Assembly: GCF_022458985.1 (NCBI RefSeq)
Contig: NC_061779.1
Coordinates: 15,731,001-15,795,000 of the forward strand
From: Mugil cephalus
Taxonomy: Eukaryota; Chordata; Actinopteri; Mugiliformes; Mugilidae
Reading direction: 5' to 3'
Length of the DNA: 64,000 nucleotides
Shown: piece after piece, positions 47,792-60,700 of the stretch
How the letters are laid out: every line of letters begins with the position of its first letter
Position numbering within the stretch: position 1 is the stretch's first letter
Notes under the pieces: generated by a model
The model's input: the letters and a program-made list of their open reading frames with translations, nothing else
Database searches by the model: none
What the model was told of the DNA's origin: nothing
Program-made: the position numbers and the translations under genes

Positions 47792-48554
47792 AGGGTGCTT
47801 CCACATTTAGGTAATTGTACCAAATCTGGGAACTTCTTTGCCAAGTCAGCTCATTTTGGCTGGTGGGCTGGAAATCGGGCGTATTAACGTGGTATTATCC
47901 CGCTGAAAAGACACTTATCGCCACCTAGTGTGGAAGAAAAGAACAGTTATTCGATTTTCTTGCACTGTATGTAAACTGGGTCAAGGACTGTAGTGAGAAA
48001 GTCGAATTTTGAGCATAGCTCGATTAAGCTCTGCATGTAAACGCACTGAATGATTTCCTGAAATCAAGTTTTCCCCCCAAATTGTGACCAATCACATAAC
48101 TGTTTACTAGGTTGTAGTATTGAAGGTGTATCATGACAAACCCATTGTGTGAACCCACTGGATTCTGAACCTGAAAATGAAAAGCTTAAAGTGGGCAGAG
48201 CAAAAAATCACCCCCACACAGTTGTCATGAATAGTGAAGTAAACTATTAAGAAAAAAAATCGTTTTTTTTTTTTTTTGTACCAGGCTGTAAACATGTTTA
48301 ATAACGCTGTAAAGTTGGGCTTTTTAACGTGGAGGTCTAAAGGGATTTGCTCCCTTTTGGAGCCAGTCTCAAGCAGCCACTCAATGAACTGTAGCTTTTT
48401 GCACTTCCGCATCTTTCAGACCTGCCTGTCTGTTCACAACTTTGTCTTGTTTGCCCTGTGAACACAAACCAAATCTGGGTTAAATCCCACATTATACGAA
48501 TATTGTTTCAATTAGTCCCTGAATCGGAAAGAAATATTTGTATAGGAGCACCCT
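47792..48554. mobile_element. Possible non-autonomous hAT-like element (short inverted ends)
   Basis: The left end AGGGTGCTTCC and right end GGAGCACCCT are near-perfect inverted repeats 763 bp apart. The interior has no transposase and includes a T-run at 48262-48276. A clear target-site duplication could not be matched, so the boundaries and class are tentative. Confidence 0.35.
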
Positions 48555-48724
48555 GAACGGTTGTCTGCACCCACCCATTCAGTCAATTTGCTACCGCAGT
48601 TGAACAAAAGCGGAAGAACATTTCTGTGTATTTAGTGACCGGGTGTCACTGGATGAAGGGTGGAACCATTATGTGCGGGAGTAGGGTCCTGTGCAGGTTG
48701 GGGTTCGGTTGAGTGTTGAGTGTT

Positions 48725-49110
48725 GATGGTAGAAGAAGACATTTGCACATCTTGTGGTGTCCAGAGGTCGTGGTCATCTCTTTCCACTCTGCCCAAGTGT
48801 TACTGAATCTCAGCAGCGTGGGACATAGTACAGACAAACCAAGGCCTTGAATGGCACTTGACTCTTTCTTTAATCTGCCTACTGCACATCCGTGTGTTTT
48901 GTTCTGCAACATGTGCTTTGTGGTTTAGCCTTTGTGTGCTGCATTTAGAGGAAATGCCAGCTAGGTCCGGCCCATACATTGCCAATCATTTATTGTCATT
49001 GTGTGTATGTTGTGTATGTTCCAACTCGAACAACAGACAGGATATATTCAGTTATACTGTGGTGAAAGGTGCATCATCAGGCCTGTGCTGACTTATATGT
49101 GGGATCCTTG
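48725..49110. repeat. Copy 2 of the local duplication (uninterrupted)
   Basis: Direct-orientation partner of 46770-47480. It lacks the Tc1-like insertion and so shows the pre-insertion arrangement. It could be a segmental duplication or two members of an unrecognised dispersed repeat. Confidence 0.75.
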
Positions 49111-51672
49111 ACAGCTGTGTTTCATGTTCTTGACCACGTGCCGAGATATGTGAAATCTTGTATTATTATTACGTTTAAACTTCTAATTATCTGGATAAAT
49201 AAATAAATCTTTCCCTCTGTGCTTTTGTATTCTGAATAAAACTGCTGGGTGTAGTAAAATTTTAAACTTTTCCAAGTTTGGTTCATGTCACACACTTAGC
49301 AAAGACTATGTGTGGCCTGCGGAACTGTTTTAGCGTGGGAAATTAAGTAGCAGAATAGCACATGGATGCTTTGGATGCGCATGTATATGAGAGAAGACAC
49401 TGTTCTGGGAGCAGCATTACCTCCAGCTCTGTGCCAGGTGACGACAGCATCAGTTCCCCAGAAGCTGCTTTTGTTTGTTCACCTCCCAAGGGCTAGGCAG
49501 CCGGTAAACTCAGACATCAGTTTTTACAGCAATGTGGTCATGTGACTTCTCTTCTACCGCCATAGCTGTGATGTGAACCCTGACCTTGTGACAAGGTTAA
49601 TGCTAATTCCCTCTGTGGAGAATTCAGGAAACAAGTTGGCATTTTCTCACTCACACTAACTCAGTGTCATGACAGGATGCGGTGTATTTAGAGAACCGTG
49701 TTTTACACTGCTGTTGTAGTAATGACTTGGCACACTCGAGGCTGTTACCGCAGTGTACAGACCAGAGGTGACGAGAGTGATGCGCACATCAGGAGTTGAT
49801 TTAGTGTATGTGTTTGTGTTGGTGAAATTTATTCTGACTCACTTCAGTCAAGAGAAAGGAAATGACTGTACACCAATTGAAATGTGCCCTCACACACAAA
49901 CTCAAAAACAGACACACTTACTGCCTGCAGACTATTTGGTTTTGATAAACAAAGATTTTTTTAAATGAAGAATGACAATGGTATTCAACTCCTTATGTAA
50001 CTGTGGTTTTGCCTTTTCTCTCTGTTGGATATTTGCATTTTCCATGGCCTGGTTTTCAAATGGCAAGCAGCTTGGCACATTGTAGGTGCTTGTGCAATTT
50101 TCCCCTCTGGGTAGATGTTGTTTTTCTAACCAAAGTCTTTGATATTTAAATGTATTTCTATTCAAGCTTTTAATGTCTCCCAGCAACACTACCCAGGAAT
50201 ATGTCATCTACTGATTGTAATGCATTTGGACCATACAACACGCAGGTGTTTCTCATTACTAAGAATACATAATGTCATTTGATGACTTGTCAGCTCCATA
50301 AGGAGAAAATTGTTGTGGTGCTCTTCTTTAGCAGTTGACTCTAATTCACTGAGGGTTTTAGAGTAGAGCTAGAGTATGACTTTAGTATATGCCTCCTATT
50401 TTTGTGCACTCTGTGTGTTTAATTGACTAGAATGAGACTCTGTGGCCTGTAATTTCTCCACATCCATCATCGTTCCAGCGCCCCGTGTGTGCCTGAGTGT
50501 ACGTATGTGTTTCTGTGCGTCTAGAACAGAGCGCCCGGTGTTTGGACAAAGCAAACACACTATCATTACCGGCATGATTATGGGGCATTGAAAGTTTAAG
50601 CAAATATTCAAAACTCTTTGTCTGTTTTTAGGATTTTTTGATACACCGATGACCACAGAAATAAAATGCTGACAAAAGCCGAGTCAAGCCTCGCTTTGTT
50701 CCGCTCAGTCCTGACCTAGTCTTCAAATGGATGTTTAAGTAACCAAGTGGGCGTGCAATCTGACATCTCCCTAGACCACTGAAAAACCTCCTCGTGTTGG
50801 GTAAGAGTGAACTTTAGCCGGAATTGACAATATTTTAGCTTGTCATGCCAAGCTGGGAATAATTTGCGCTTTAATTCTTCATTGCAAAATTAGTTTATTT
50901 CACTTGGATGCGTTCTGTGTCTCTGTTCCAGTTGCTATTGACACATAACTCAGGGATGCATGGAGAATTTTGGCATCAATCTCTGAGCAAAGAGCTATAT
51001 GAACTCATGTCAACTATGCTGATCCATTATGTTTTAATATGCTGACATCATGACATCAAGTTATTAAGTCCATCCAAGGACTTGTGTTCACCCTGTCTTA
51101 AGAGAAACTTTACACTACAAGACAGTCCAACACTCTGGCACTCATTTGACAGTGTGACGTTTGTAACTCTGTGTCAAGAGTACAAAGAGAAAGTCAAGAG
51201 GAATTCAGTAAGCATTAAAAGACTCCCCTCACACTCCAAGTTAAAATAATGTTGTTCTGGATATAATCATCCAATTAGGGTGAGGAAGGCAGGACTTGAC
51301 CGGGACTAGGATCACATTTCAAAGACTTGTGTTTGCCAGCCTCCACACTGATGGTAAGATAGAGCTTAAGGCCGTGCGCTAGTTGGCTGCAAACAATTCC
51401 TGTGCGCCTGTGTATGATCACGCTGTGATCTTGGTGTTTGGAGGAACATTGTGCATATGCACTGTTATCTGAAATTCATCCCATACATTCACATTTTATT
51501 TATTTTGCAACAGATTTCTAGTGGAAGTTTTTGGAAACTTTCAGGAACATTACTTGCATGACCCAGGAGCTCTTGTCTCTTTGGCTTAGAGCTGATGAAG
51601 GCCATGAAGAGAAGTAACCTTTGTTCATAAAGGACTCATTATAACGTACTCTTTATAATTTGTATTTATTCA
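49111..51672. other. Intergenic, nothing recognised
   Basis: AT-rich DNA without convincing coding potential, paired terminal repeats or RNA genes. TGTG-rich stretches at about 50480-50520 are the only simple sequence. Confidence 0.6.
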
Positions 51673-51674
51673 TA

Positions 51675-52158
51675 CTGATCAACATTAAAACCAGTGGCAG
51701 GGAAGGTAACTAACACTGACCATCTTGTGACATTACAATGTTCTGCTGGAAAACTTTTAGACCTTTCATTCATGTGGATGTTACTTAGACATGTACCACC
51801 CACCTAGACCAGACCAGACCAGACCAGGCACCCCCACCCCATAGCAGTGACACTCCTTGATGACAGCAGCCATCTCCACACACACAAAAACAGCTTAGGG
51901 GAAAAAAAACATGAAGAAGTGTTGACCTTGGCCTCCAAATTCACCAGATCCAAACTGGTCAAGTATCTGTGGGATGATCCACAGACGTCCCTCCCCTTAA
52001 CCCATAGGACCCAAAGGCCCCCACTTACAACATTCTGTTGCCAGACACCACAGCACACACTTAGAAGGGTCAGTCTCTGATGAATAACAACTTCTGGAGG
52101 CACAAGAGAGACCTACACAATATTAGGAAGGTGGTCATAATGTTTTGTTTGATTGGTG
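51675..52158. mobile_element. Internally deleted non-autonomous Tc1-like element (copy B)
   Basis: The right end GGTCATAATGTTTTGTTTGA is an inverted counterpart of the left end CTGATCAACATTAAAACCA, and both are flanked by TA (51673-51674 and 52159-52160). It shares with copy A the blocks GACATGTACCACCCACCTAG, CCCCACCCCATAGCAGTGAC, ACTCCTTGATGACAG, CTCCAAATTCACCAGATC and CTGTGGGATGATCCACAGA, and keeps more of the 3' part (CAGACACCACAGCACAC, ACCTACACAATATTAGGAAG). The transposase is destroyed. Confidence 0.85.
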
Positions 52159-55100
52159 TATATTTTAATTGCAATGTGAATTCATTGTATAGTTCAAAGT
52201 TCCACTTGTAGCTTCTCTATATCTTCTGTTTATATATGTATATTTTTTTGTTTTCTGTGTCATGTTGTGGTGTAGCCGAGTAGTGCAGCAGTAGTTGCAG
52301 TAGTTGCTGTGTGTGTCTTGTCAGCATACAGTATGAAACACAGTGGTACCAGGAGAAACAGTCTTTCGCTGTATCACTGTAACATATTGTGACAGTGAGT
52401 GAAACCCAACTTGAATGTTGAATAACACACATGTATCTACTATGTTTTGTCATTTGAGGGCAAAGAGCACCACTGGGGTCATTTACCAACATCCACTGCA
52501 AATAGACAAACACTGCAGGTCGCCGCTCTACTTTGTATTATATGGAAGAGTGTGTCCGACCTTCCTTTTGAACGTATGTGAGTATATATGAGTGAGGAGG
52601 AGAGACATCCTGCCACTGACACGTTTACAGGACGCTGGGACTGCAGAGCGCTGGAGGCGTGGCCTGATGGCAGCAGTGCTGTCTGAGTAATTACAGGCTT
52701 CCTGGTGGATATTACTAAGGTCCCAGAAATCCAGTCTCCACACAAGGCCACTCTCCCACTGTAGTTAAGGCAGCGGGGAAATAACGTCTTTACCAAAGAA
52801 AAGTCAAGGAATGAAAAAAAACTAAACCTTCCCTCTCTTTTGGGTCTAATTCAACAAGTACAGCTCTGTTTTCTGTGCTTAGTGGTATTTGGATTCTGCC
52901 AGAAATATTTACCCCTGTATAGGCCCATTTTTATTATCCAGCAGGGCTCCTGGTATTTTGAAAATGAGGTAAGCTCAATTACCAACAAAGGGCTCCTCTC
53001 AGGGGTTTGTCATCACATGGAGTGAAGGGAGGGAGAAGGAAAGAGGGACCCCTCTGCCCGTGCTCCGATACTGCAGGATTAAGCGAGCCGTGGCATGAAT
53101 TGTAAGCATATTTTAGCTTCACTGTGAAGATTAAATGTTAAAGTGATATGCTGGACAAGACACTAGCAGTGTGTTTTTTTTTTTTCTGTGATAGAGCCCA
53201 AACTTCCTACAGGGAAGAGTTGCACTTGGTATGTCTGTGTTACAATTGTTACTGGAATCCATTTGAAATAATTTAAATTTCAAAATTTGAAAAAAACTTT
53301 GTTTCCACTGCAAAAGGTAATCACAATCTAAGTATGCACCTGTGCTGATAGTCTACAGTAACACAGACAGCTCCCTGCCACACATGCTCATGTTCTCAAG
53401 AACTGTCTGGTTGTGTGCTGGTATGTGCATTCTTTGAATGACAAATCTTACTGTTTTCATTTGACTTCCACTGAGATGCCATTCGTTTTGAGCTTTATAC
53501 CTTCTCAGTTTGAAAGAATTCCTTTCAAAATCAATGTCTTTAGGGCAAAGTGGTCAAGAACGCTCAACGCGTTGCTGCTTAACAACAAAAATGCAAACAG
53601 ACAAACGTCAGGTTAATTAAGATGTTGTCACCATTAGGTCGGCAACACATGCACATATACACAATAGAATACTGATAATAAGAATACAGTAAAATATTCA
53701 CAAGACCAGCAACACACACAATGCAAACAATTCAAACAACAACAGGAATGTTTCCAGGGGATAGTCATAAAATCTGAAATAATTATGTATTAAGTTATTT
53801 GAATTGTCAAATTAATAATAGACAAAAGACAAATATTTAATAGTACTGCTCATAGCTACATGCGTTGCATTTCTGTATTTGATGCCGTTGTGATTATTTG
53901 TTGTCAATGTTGTCACTTTTTCTGTGTTTGTTAAAAAGTTTTCTTAAGTTGCTGTGTGTTGAGCTCCTTCGCCTTCGCCCACCAAATTTGAGCATGTATC
54001 ATTACCTTTAGGTATTGTAGTATGCAAAGCAGCATTTAAAGACGCGATGTGGACAAATATTACATATGTAACAGTGGGAAAAAAATATATTCCTTGATCT
54101 GGGAATACACAGCACAGAATATATTATATATTATTGACGGAATTCAGTAATGACTATAAACTGGTAGAAGAGGCAGTATTCAAAAAGTACTTTTTTTATT
54201 TCATGAAATTCCAGTAAAGTAAGAAATTCAGAGAAACGGGTTAAAAAGCTTGCTACGTAAATCGTAGAAAAAAAAAACAAAAACGTATGGATGTGTACGG
54301 TGCATCCGGGGGGCAGAGGGCGTCCTGCCGCGGTGACGTAGAAGGCACCAGAGCTGTTTGGGTTCCAGCCTGTCCTAGGAGCCGCCTGACGTCTCCTTGC
54401 TTCCTTATCTTAATGAGCATTAACCGTTTCTGCTCTGTGTCAGCTATGCAGCTTCAAGGAAGGGACAGGAAGGGAGAAAAAAAAAAAAAAAAACGAGTGA
54501 GGGAGTCCGAATAAGAGCAAAAGAGATAGTGAGGGAGAGAGAGAAAAAGAGGGCCTCTGATAGAAAATTCCTGACAGCTGATAAGAAGGAGAAGGAGATC
54601 CAGTTTACTGCACAGATAGGGTAGGAATGTGCGGCCAGATGATGATGACTGGGTCCATGACTACATTGCCCCTATCTGTGCCTGCCAAGACACATCACCA
54701 CGGGCTGCCTGCATGTTAGCTAACCTCTTCATAAAAAAAAAAAAAACAACACCGGAATTGGTGTGGTCCTTCGTGACTGTGCCTTTACTGTCTCTGACAA
54801 AATCTATTGGGTAATGTGTCCACATTTTGTGTCACTCCCATACAGTATGTCTGAAATCATCGTCTTCGCTGTTTTGTACTCGACAGCCGAGTCAAAATGC
54901 ACAGCTTCACGACATTGTGGTACATAAAATATCCATACACACCAGCTATCTAATTTTAACGCGATTAGTATGCACCGCAAACGTCAGGGGCTGAATGAAG
55001 CTTTCCTTGGAAACACACAATTTGATGTGAATTATTGGTCTGCAACAATAGCAACGAAATGGACATGAGAGGAAATGAAATCCAGCTCAGACAGTGTGGA

Positions 55101-57557
55101 GCGTGGCGAGGCAGTCGGAGAGGGCATTTTAGCTGTGCAACCGAGCTCCCAGCTTTTTAATTTACAATAAATCAAAGTGCATAGATGTACCCTAAAAAGG
55201 CCTGCGTAGACGCCGTCTCTCGGTCAGAGACAGGGAGAAAGAGCGGGCTGAAGGAGATTGTGTTAGTGGGAGACGGGGTTGTATGTGGATCAGACTCCCG
55301 CTCAGCTGTCTCCAGAGGAAATCAAACAAGCCTGTGCGGTTCATTATTTCGTCAGTCGACTCAGCAGCAGAGAGCACTGGCGACACGGCCATTTACTGGG
55401 AGTCTCCACTGACCCCGCTTAGCGTGGCTACAATCAGAGGAACCAGTCAGCTGGAAAAAGCTGAGGATTCAGAGCACTGAGGTGTTGCTGTTGATATATT
55501 TCCAAACAAACCCATTTTACTTTTTATTCTCTCACTGAGGAAAATAATAATAATGGGGGAAATGTAATTGCTGATGGGAACTTAAGCTTTGAGGTTGGGG
55601 AGTGGGTGAGGGGCCTTGAGGTTCAAGGTCTCAGTTGTTTGTTCTCCTCTTTGAATAAAAAAGGCTGTGACCCCATTGCCAGACTACCAGTAGACTTGGA
55701 GTCGGCAGGAAGCAGCAGCACACATACACATCAGACCGGTACTCAACATCTGAACTGTAATAACCTCACCTTTCAACTGAAGAGAAAAGTCAGGAAATAG
55801 GAGACATGTAGTGAGGCATGTTCTCCTGCGTATAAGAGGTTTTTTATAGAAATAAACATTAGAGAATGAAAAAAGTCCTGCTGTCTGGAAACATAAATTG
55901 CACCTCTCTTCTAAAAAAACTCAAATATTGTCAGCAACTAAAACAAAGATACAAGTGTATGCTCTAACACATGCGATGGCACAGAGAGAAAAAAAAAAAA
56001 ATGCAGGGTTCGTGATATTTTTTCCATTCTTGAACATCTCTATTTCTGAACAGCGAGCGCCTGACAGCTATCTGCCAGCTCAGACGCCAGTCTCCACGCT
56101 ATCATCAGGGTGTGATGAAGCAGATAGTGCTGGGAGCGCTCACTGCTTCTCAGTGTGCAGTCGAGCCTGACAATATGGGTGGAGTTGAGGGTGCGGGGGT
56201 GGGGTTGGGGTATTCAAGGATGGCTAGACAGTTTGCAATCTGCTGTGAGAAACAGACAAGAAACATTCAATCAGCTGGTGTGCCGAAGACATAATGGCAC
56301 CAGCAAGAGCGCCAGCCAGGCCCGAAGCCGGCCAGAGGCATAGGTCAGAAATGTTATCACCCAGCCTCCGGTGACATACTAACTCTATCTCCATCATCAG
56401 AGTCAGGTCATTGTTTGCTTTGTCTGGGGCTGAATCATGACCAACGCGCCTACTCGTTGGTAGTGGACAAGCAGGTTTAGGTGGAGCATTAAGTCCACAG
56501 CTTCTGTTAGCTTTAGCTCAGGGGAAAAGTTTTCCTATGACGAGGGTGTTTATGAGGTATGATAATATGATTTTTTTTTTTAGAACCAGTCGATTGTGCT
56601 TGTATATCTCTGTCTCCCAAAAGCCAAGAGCCAGAGTCTGAGTCCTTGTTAGATTAAAGAGTCATGCGTAGTTTGCAGTAGTATAAAATGAATATATTTA
56701 ATTGCATATAATTATTGTTGGATGTGGTATAATAAGGTGTGGGCACAGTAATGAGTGGGGTTCATTGGCTTGGTCAACTTCCTTTCCCCCAAGTGACCCA
56801 ATGACAAAAGTACCTTATCCCGTGTTAGTAAAAACAAGAGAGTGAACTGTGCGAGCGTTCAGGCACAGTTTTAAAACGCCGTGAATCAGCTAATTACACT
56901 TATAATTATAATGGGTTGCTTGACAGCATCCGAGAACGCCATAAACCAACTGTGCCATGTTTGTTCTTGGCAGAGCTGAGCCAGTCTGAACTGGCATAGT
57001 TGTGAGAATGGCCAAAGGAATGCATGCAAGGGTTCACAATGAAGGAACGGAAAACTCACAAAAATGTGGTCACCTCTGCGCTTAATCAGGAGAGGTGGCA
57101 AAGACGGCAACGAAATGCCATTAAATGATTAAATGTCATATTATTATCTAAAGCTTTGGTCAGCTTAAAAGGACTTTGGAACTCCGGGAGGATCCTTCAC
57201 ATTAAGCATAATAAACAGCGTAGATACGGCGCGGGTTCAGAGTTTCGCCGTAACCTGACGTGCAGCTCCCCAGAAATGTTAGTGCGTGTTACAACACAGA
57301 CCGTAACAACTGTGATTGCTCTAAAATACATTTCCTTATTCACGTGACTCAGCGGTTGGACAAGCGCACAATGGTCTCTCCCGTTCAGCCTCCTATAAAC
57401 CACGTCCATCTCTTCGGACGTCTTCTGATGTTCTGTTATTATCTTCAACTTCAGCACGAACTCCTATCTTCCTCTCGCCACTGTGTGTAGTACGGTGTGA
57501 ATCTTCACGAAGCTGACCAGTCACCATCTAGTGTTTTAGTGGCATAGCTGCATTAGT

Positions 57558-57592
57558 GCAGGTATAAACACTTGCGCAGGTATAAACACTTG
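57558..57592. repeat. Tandem duplication of an 18-bp unit
   Basis: GCAGGTATAAACACTTG occurs at 57558-57574 and 57576-57592. Confidence 0.9.
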
Positions 57593-57670
57593 TGGCAGCG
57601 TAACCCCCTACGGCGTGGTATAGACTAGGATTGAGACTGTCATACTACAATCCCAGCTCATGTGGAGGGA

Positions 57671-57712
57671 CATTAATGTGGACCATGTGTGGACCATGTG
57701 TCCACATTAATG
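57671..57712. repeat. Perfect 13-bp inverted repeat with internal tandem unit
   Basis: CATTAATGTGGAC (57671-57683) and GTCCACATTAATG (57700-57712) are exact reverse complements around a 16-bp loop; the left arm and loop contain TGTGGACCATG twice. Confidence 0.9.
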
Positions 57713-60700
57713 GTGAAAGAAGATAACCGGCTAACACCAACGTGCTAGGATTAGCTGTGGGTTTAGTTTCTGAGCGCAGGTTCTAGTGTTGCCTGTGCAT
57801 CCATAATGCATCTCCCTTCTGTCCAATCAGTCCAACTCACAAAACAGTCGTGACATAATTACAGCATTTTGATAAAAAATAATCCAAAAATGCCCACGAT
57901 GGTGAATATAGTCATAGATGATGTTAAAATCAGCCACTGGCCACAGCTGACACGTCTCTTTATCGTGCAGCAGCGGTCACTAGAAACTGCAGTTTTTGTA
58001 TCTTATCCTCTTTTTCTTGCAATCCTGAAATTATGACGAGCTGTTTTTTATTTTTACACGAGCACAAACGCAAAACGAAAAGTTTTCCACAGCCTCACAC
58101 ACGTCCCCAAACCAGTTTGTGTGGATGAATATTCCGGTTGGAGCAACAGTCTAAAACACGACATGTACCTTTAAAACATAAAGTGTTGCTTTGATACAAG
58201 TTAGGCGTCTCTTTGTGTGGTGTAGTTCACATCTCAACCGTGTCTGTTGTAGATAACACAGTTTTTGTTGTCGTTGTTCATTTGTTTTGTTTTGTTTGTT
58301 TTTTTCATTCTTTGCAACCTTTTTACAGAGACAGATAAGTCCAGTCCAGATCACGTGATCTAATAGTTTAATGTTTTAATATGATGAAACATTCTGCTTC
58401 TTGATTATTGATTTCACAATGTCCTCCAGGCATATTCGTACATCACATCAACATGTTATTAAACACATCCACCAAGCCCAGTGATCACAGCGACATCTTG
58501 TTCTTCATTCCTTTGGTGTGCCATAAAAGGGTGTATGTTTGTGTTGGTATTGGCATGAGTCCTTGTCAGTATTTGTGGGTGTTTCTGCCTTTCACAGAGC
58601 ACACTTGATCATGATTGTGTAACTCTGCAGCACAGAGGCAAGGAAATTAAAAACAGATGTGGTCTTTTTAAGTCAGGGGGGTGGGGTGCTCATGAAGGGG
58701 GCGTTCGGGCAAAACATTCCCCCATTATTGATTGCTGATCCTTTGGTATGTTTGGGCTATCAGTGGGGTACTAGGAGCTGAGATGATGAATGAAAATGTG
58801 AGGGGGAAGTTGTAGACGGACAAAGGAGTTCATCCAGCCTGGTTTTAGCTTCCTACATATTTATAGACATTAAACTCCATTTAAATTACAGACTAAGGTT
58901 ATAAAGAGACACCTTTGTGACACCTTTGTGGCCTTTTATCCTATTGATCACTTGTGATTCATGATAATCCCACCGCAACCTCTGCTACCCAAAGCCGTAC
59001 ACACACACACTCTTCATCTCCTCCACCTTCAAACACACCGTACAGTGGAATTCATCATTACAATACTCCAATAATGACAAACACTCAGACACACATAGAC
59101 AGATTGTCTCAGAGCCACAATGGAAACAACACTGCTTGAGACATGTTTTATTTGTGGCAGGTTGCAGTGTGAGGGAGGGAAAGTTTCCTTGTGAAAGTAG
59201 GAATGCAAAGTATTCCCCACAATGCCACACTGCTGTAATTACTCCAGCGCCTGGTGATGGGCCAAGACAATGAGACGACAGCTTGTGGTGTTGAGGGGGA
59301 GAGGAGTTCAACTCCAGTCTCTCTTCTCTGTAACGTTGGCCCGTAGTAGACCTATATACACAGCAACTTTGTTTCCAGACTTATACATTGAGGTCTTCAA
59401 TGTTCGGTGTAATTGGATCTGGTTTTCAGATCACTTGGTTTCAAGCCATCATAACACATCAAAACCCCCTTTTTTTTTTTTTTTTTTTGTGGAGGGGAAA
59501 AAAAAAATGTTTAGAAACAGAGAAAAACATTGTACATCTACGAGCTTTGCGTGCGTCGCGTCAAGTTGTGTGCGCGCGTCGCGTGAACAACCCCGGCACT
59601 GTCTGCTGGATGCCCATCTCTCTCTGTTCTGTTCACCATGCTGACAGTCGGATCGTTTTTTTGCTGTCTTGGCTATTAACTGGCACAATCCTGCTCTGTG
59701 AAAAAAAGACAAAAAAGAAAAGAAGTGAGATTAGCCAGTCTAGGGGAGAGCGAGGGATGTGGGAAGAGAGCTCGCTGCTGCCAGAGAGTCTGCCTCCCCA
59801 GGCCTTTAACAGTGCCGCCAAGGGCCGTCTACCCTCCCGCTGCTGTTATCAGCTGGCTCAGCAGCGGCAAAGAAACGGCTAAACAAGGCACTGTTTATCT
59901 GTGCAGACTGTATTCATTGCACATCCCAGCCGCTGGGCTGCGGCACCACTCAAATCTGCCTGGCTCTGCAAAGAAAAGGTCGTCTGCATAGAGGTGCCGG
60001 GGGTACAGACCGATAGGCGACAGTATCCCAACTCTGTCCGACAATGCAGACCCAGCAACCACAACTCCGCGCCAGAGCATTCCCCAAATATTGTCTTAAG
60101 CACTTCAACGTGGCACGTGAACATTATTCTATGATATTGAAATCTGAGGCACTTTGTGTGCTCCTGCATTGCCCAAGAATGACTAGTTTTCCCTCAATCA
60201 AAACAAATACATGTCCGCCTCAGGCTGACATCCACCTGAATGCTCATCATGTTTGTGTTGATTATCCTGCCGGGTGTTTATGGAAAAACATTCAAAAGAT
60301 AATGAACAGCAGTCCTCACGTGTTTACTAGAAACAAGTAATTTTAGGACTCAATTAATTTTCTTCTTGAGATATACTTACTAAACTGGTACTTCCAGCAT
60401 AAACTACTGTCCTCTGCAGCACGTTTGGTGTATTGTGCAGTCATAGTGAAGCTCTCATCGTTACTATCGATCCCCATATTCTCACAATAGTTAGAGTTTT
60501 GGGGTTTGTCTGAGAGAACAGCTGGGATATACTCAATATGCCCGTCACTCTTTTCCAATGCTCAAACACGCAAGCACAAAACCATCCCTTCCTTATCTGT
60601 GGGGAGAGGAACCCTGACTCCAGCCTGTGCAGACAGTGTTCTCTAACGGGGCCGTGTCTCCATATACAAAAGGAAATCACTCACTACTCATGGAGAAATG

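Noticed and set aside
59388-59882. 164-codon plus-strand frame
   Set aside because: Runs through a poly-T tract (Phe run) and A-runs (Lys run); overlapping frames in other phases; no domain.
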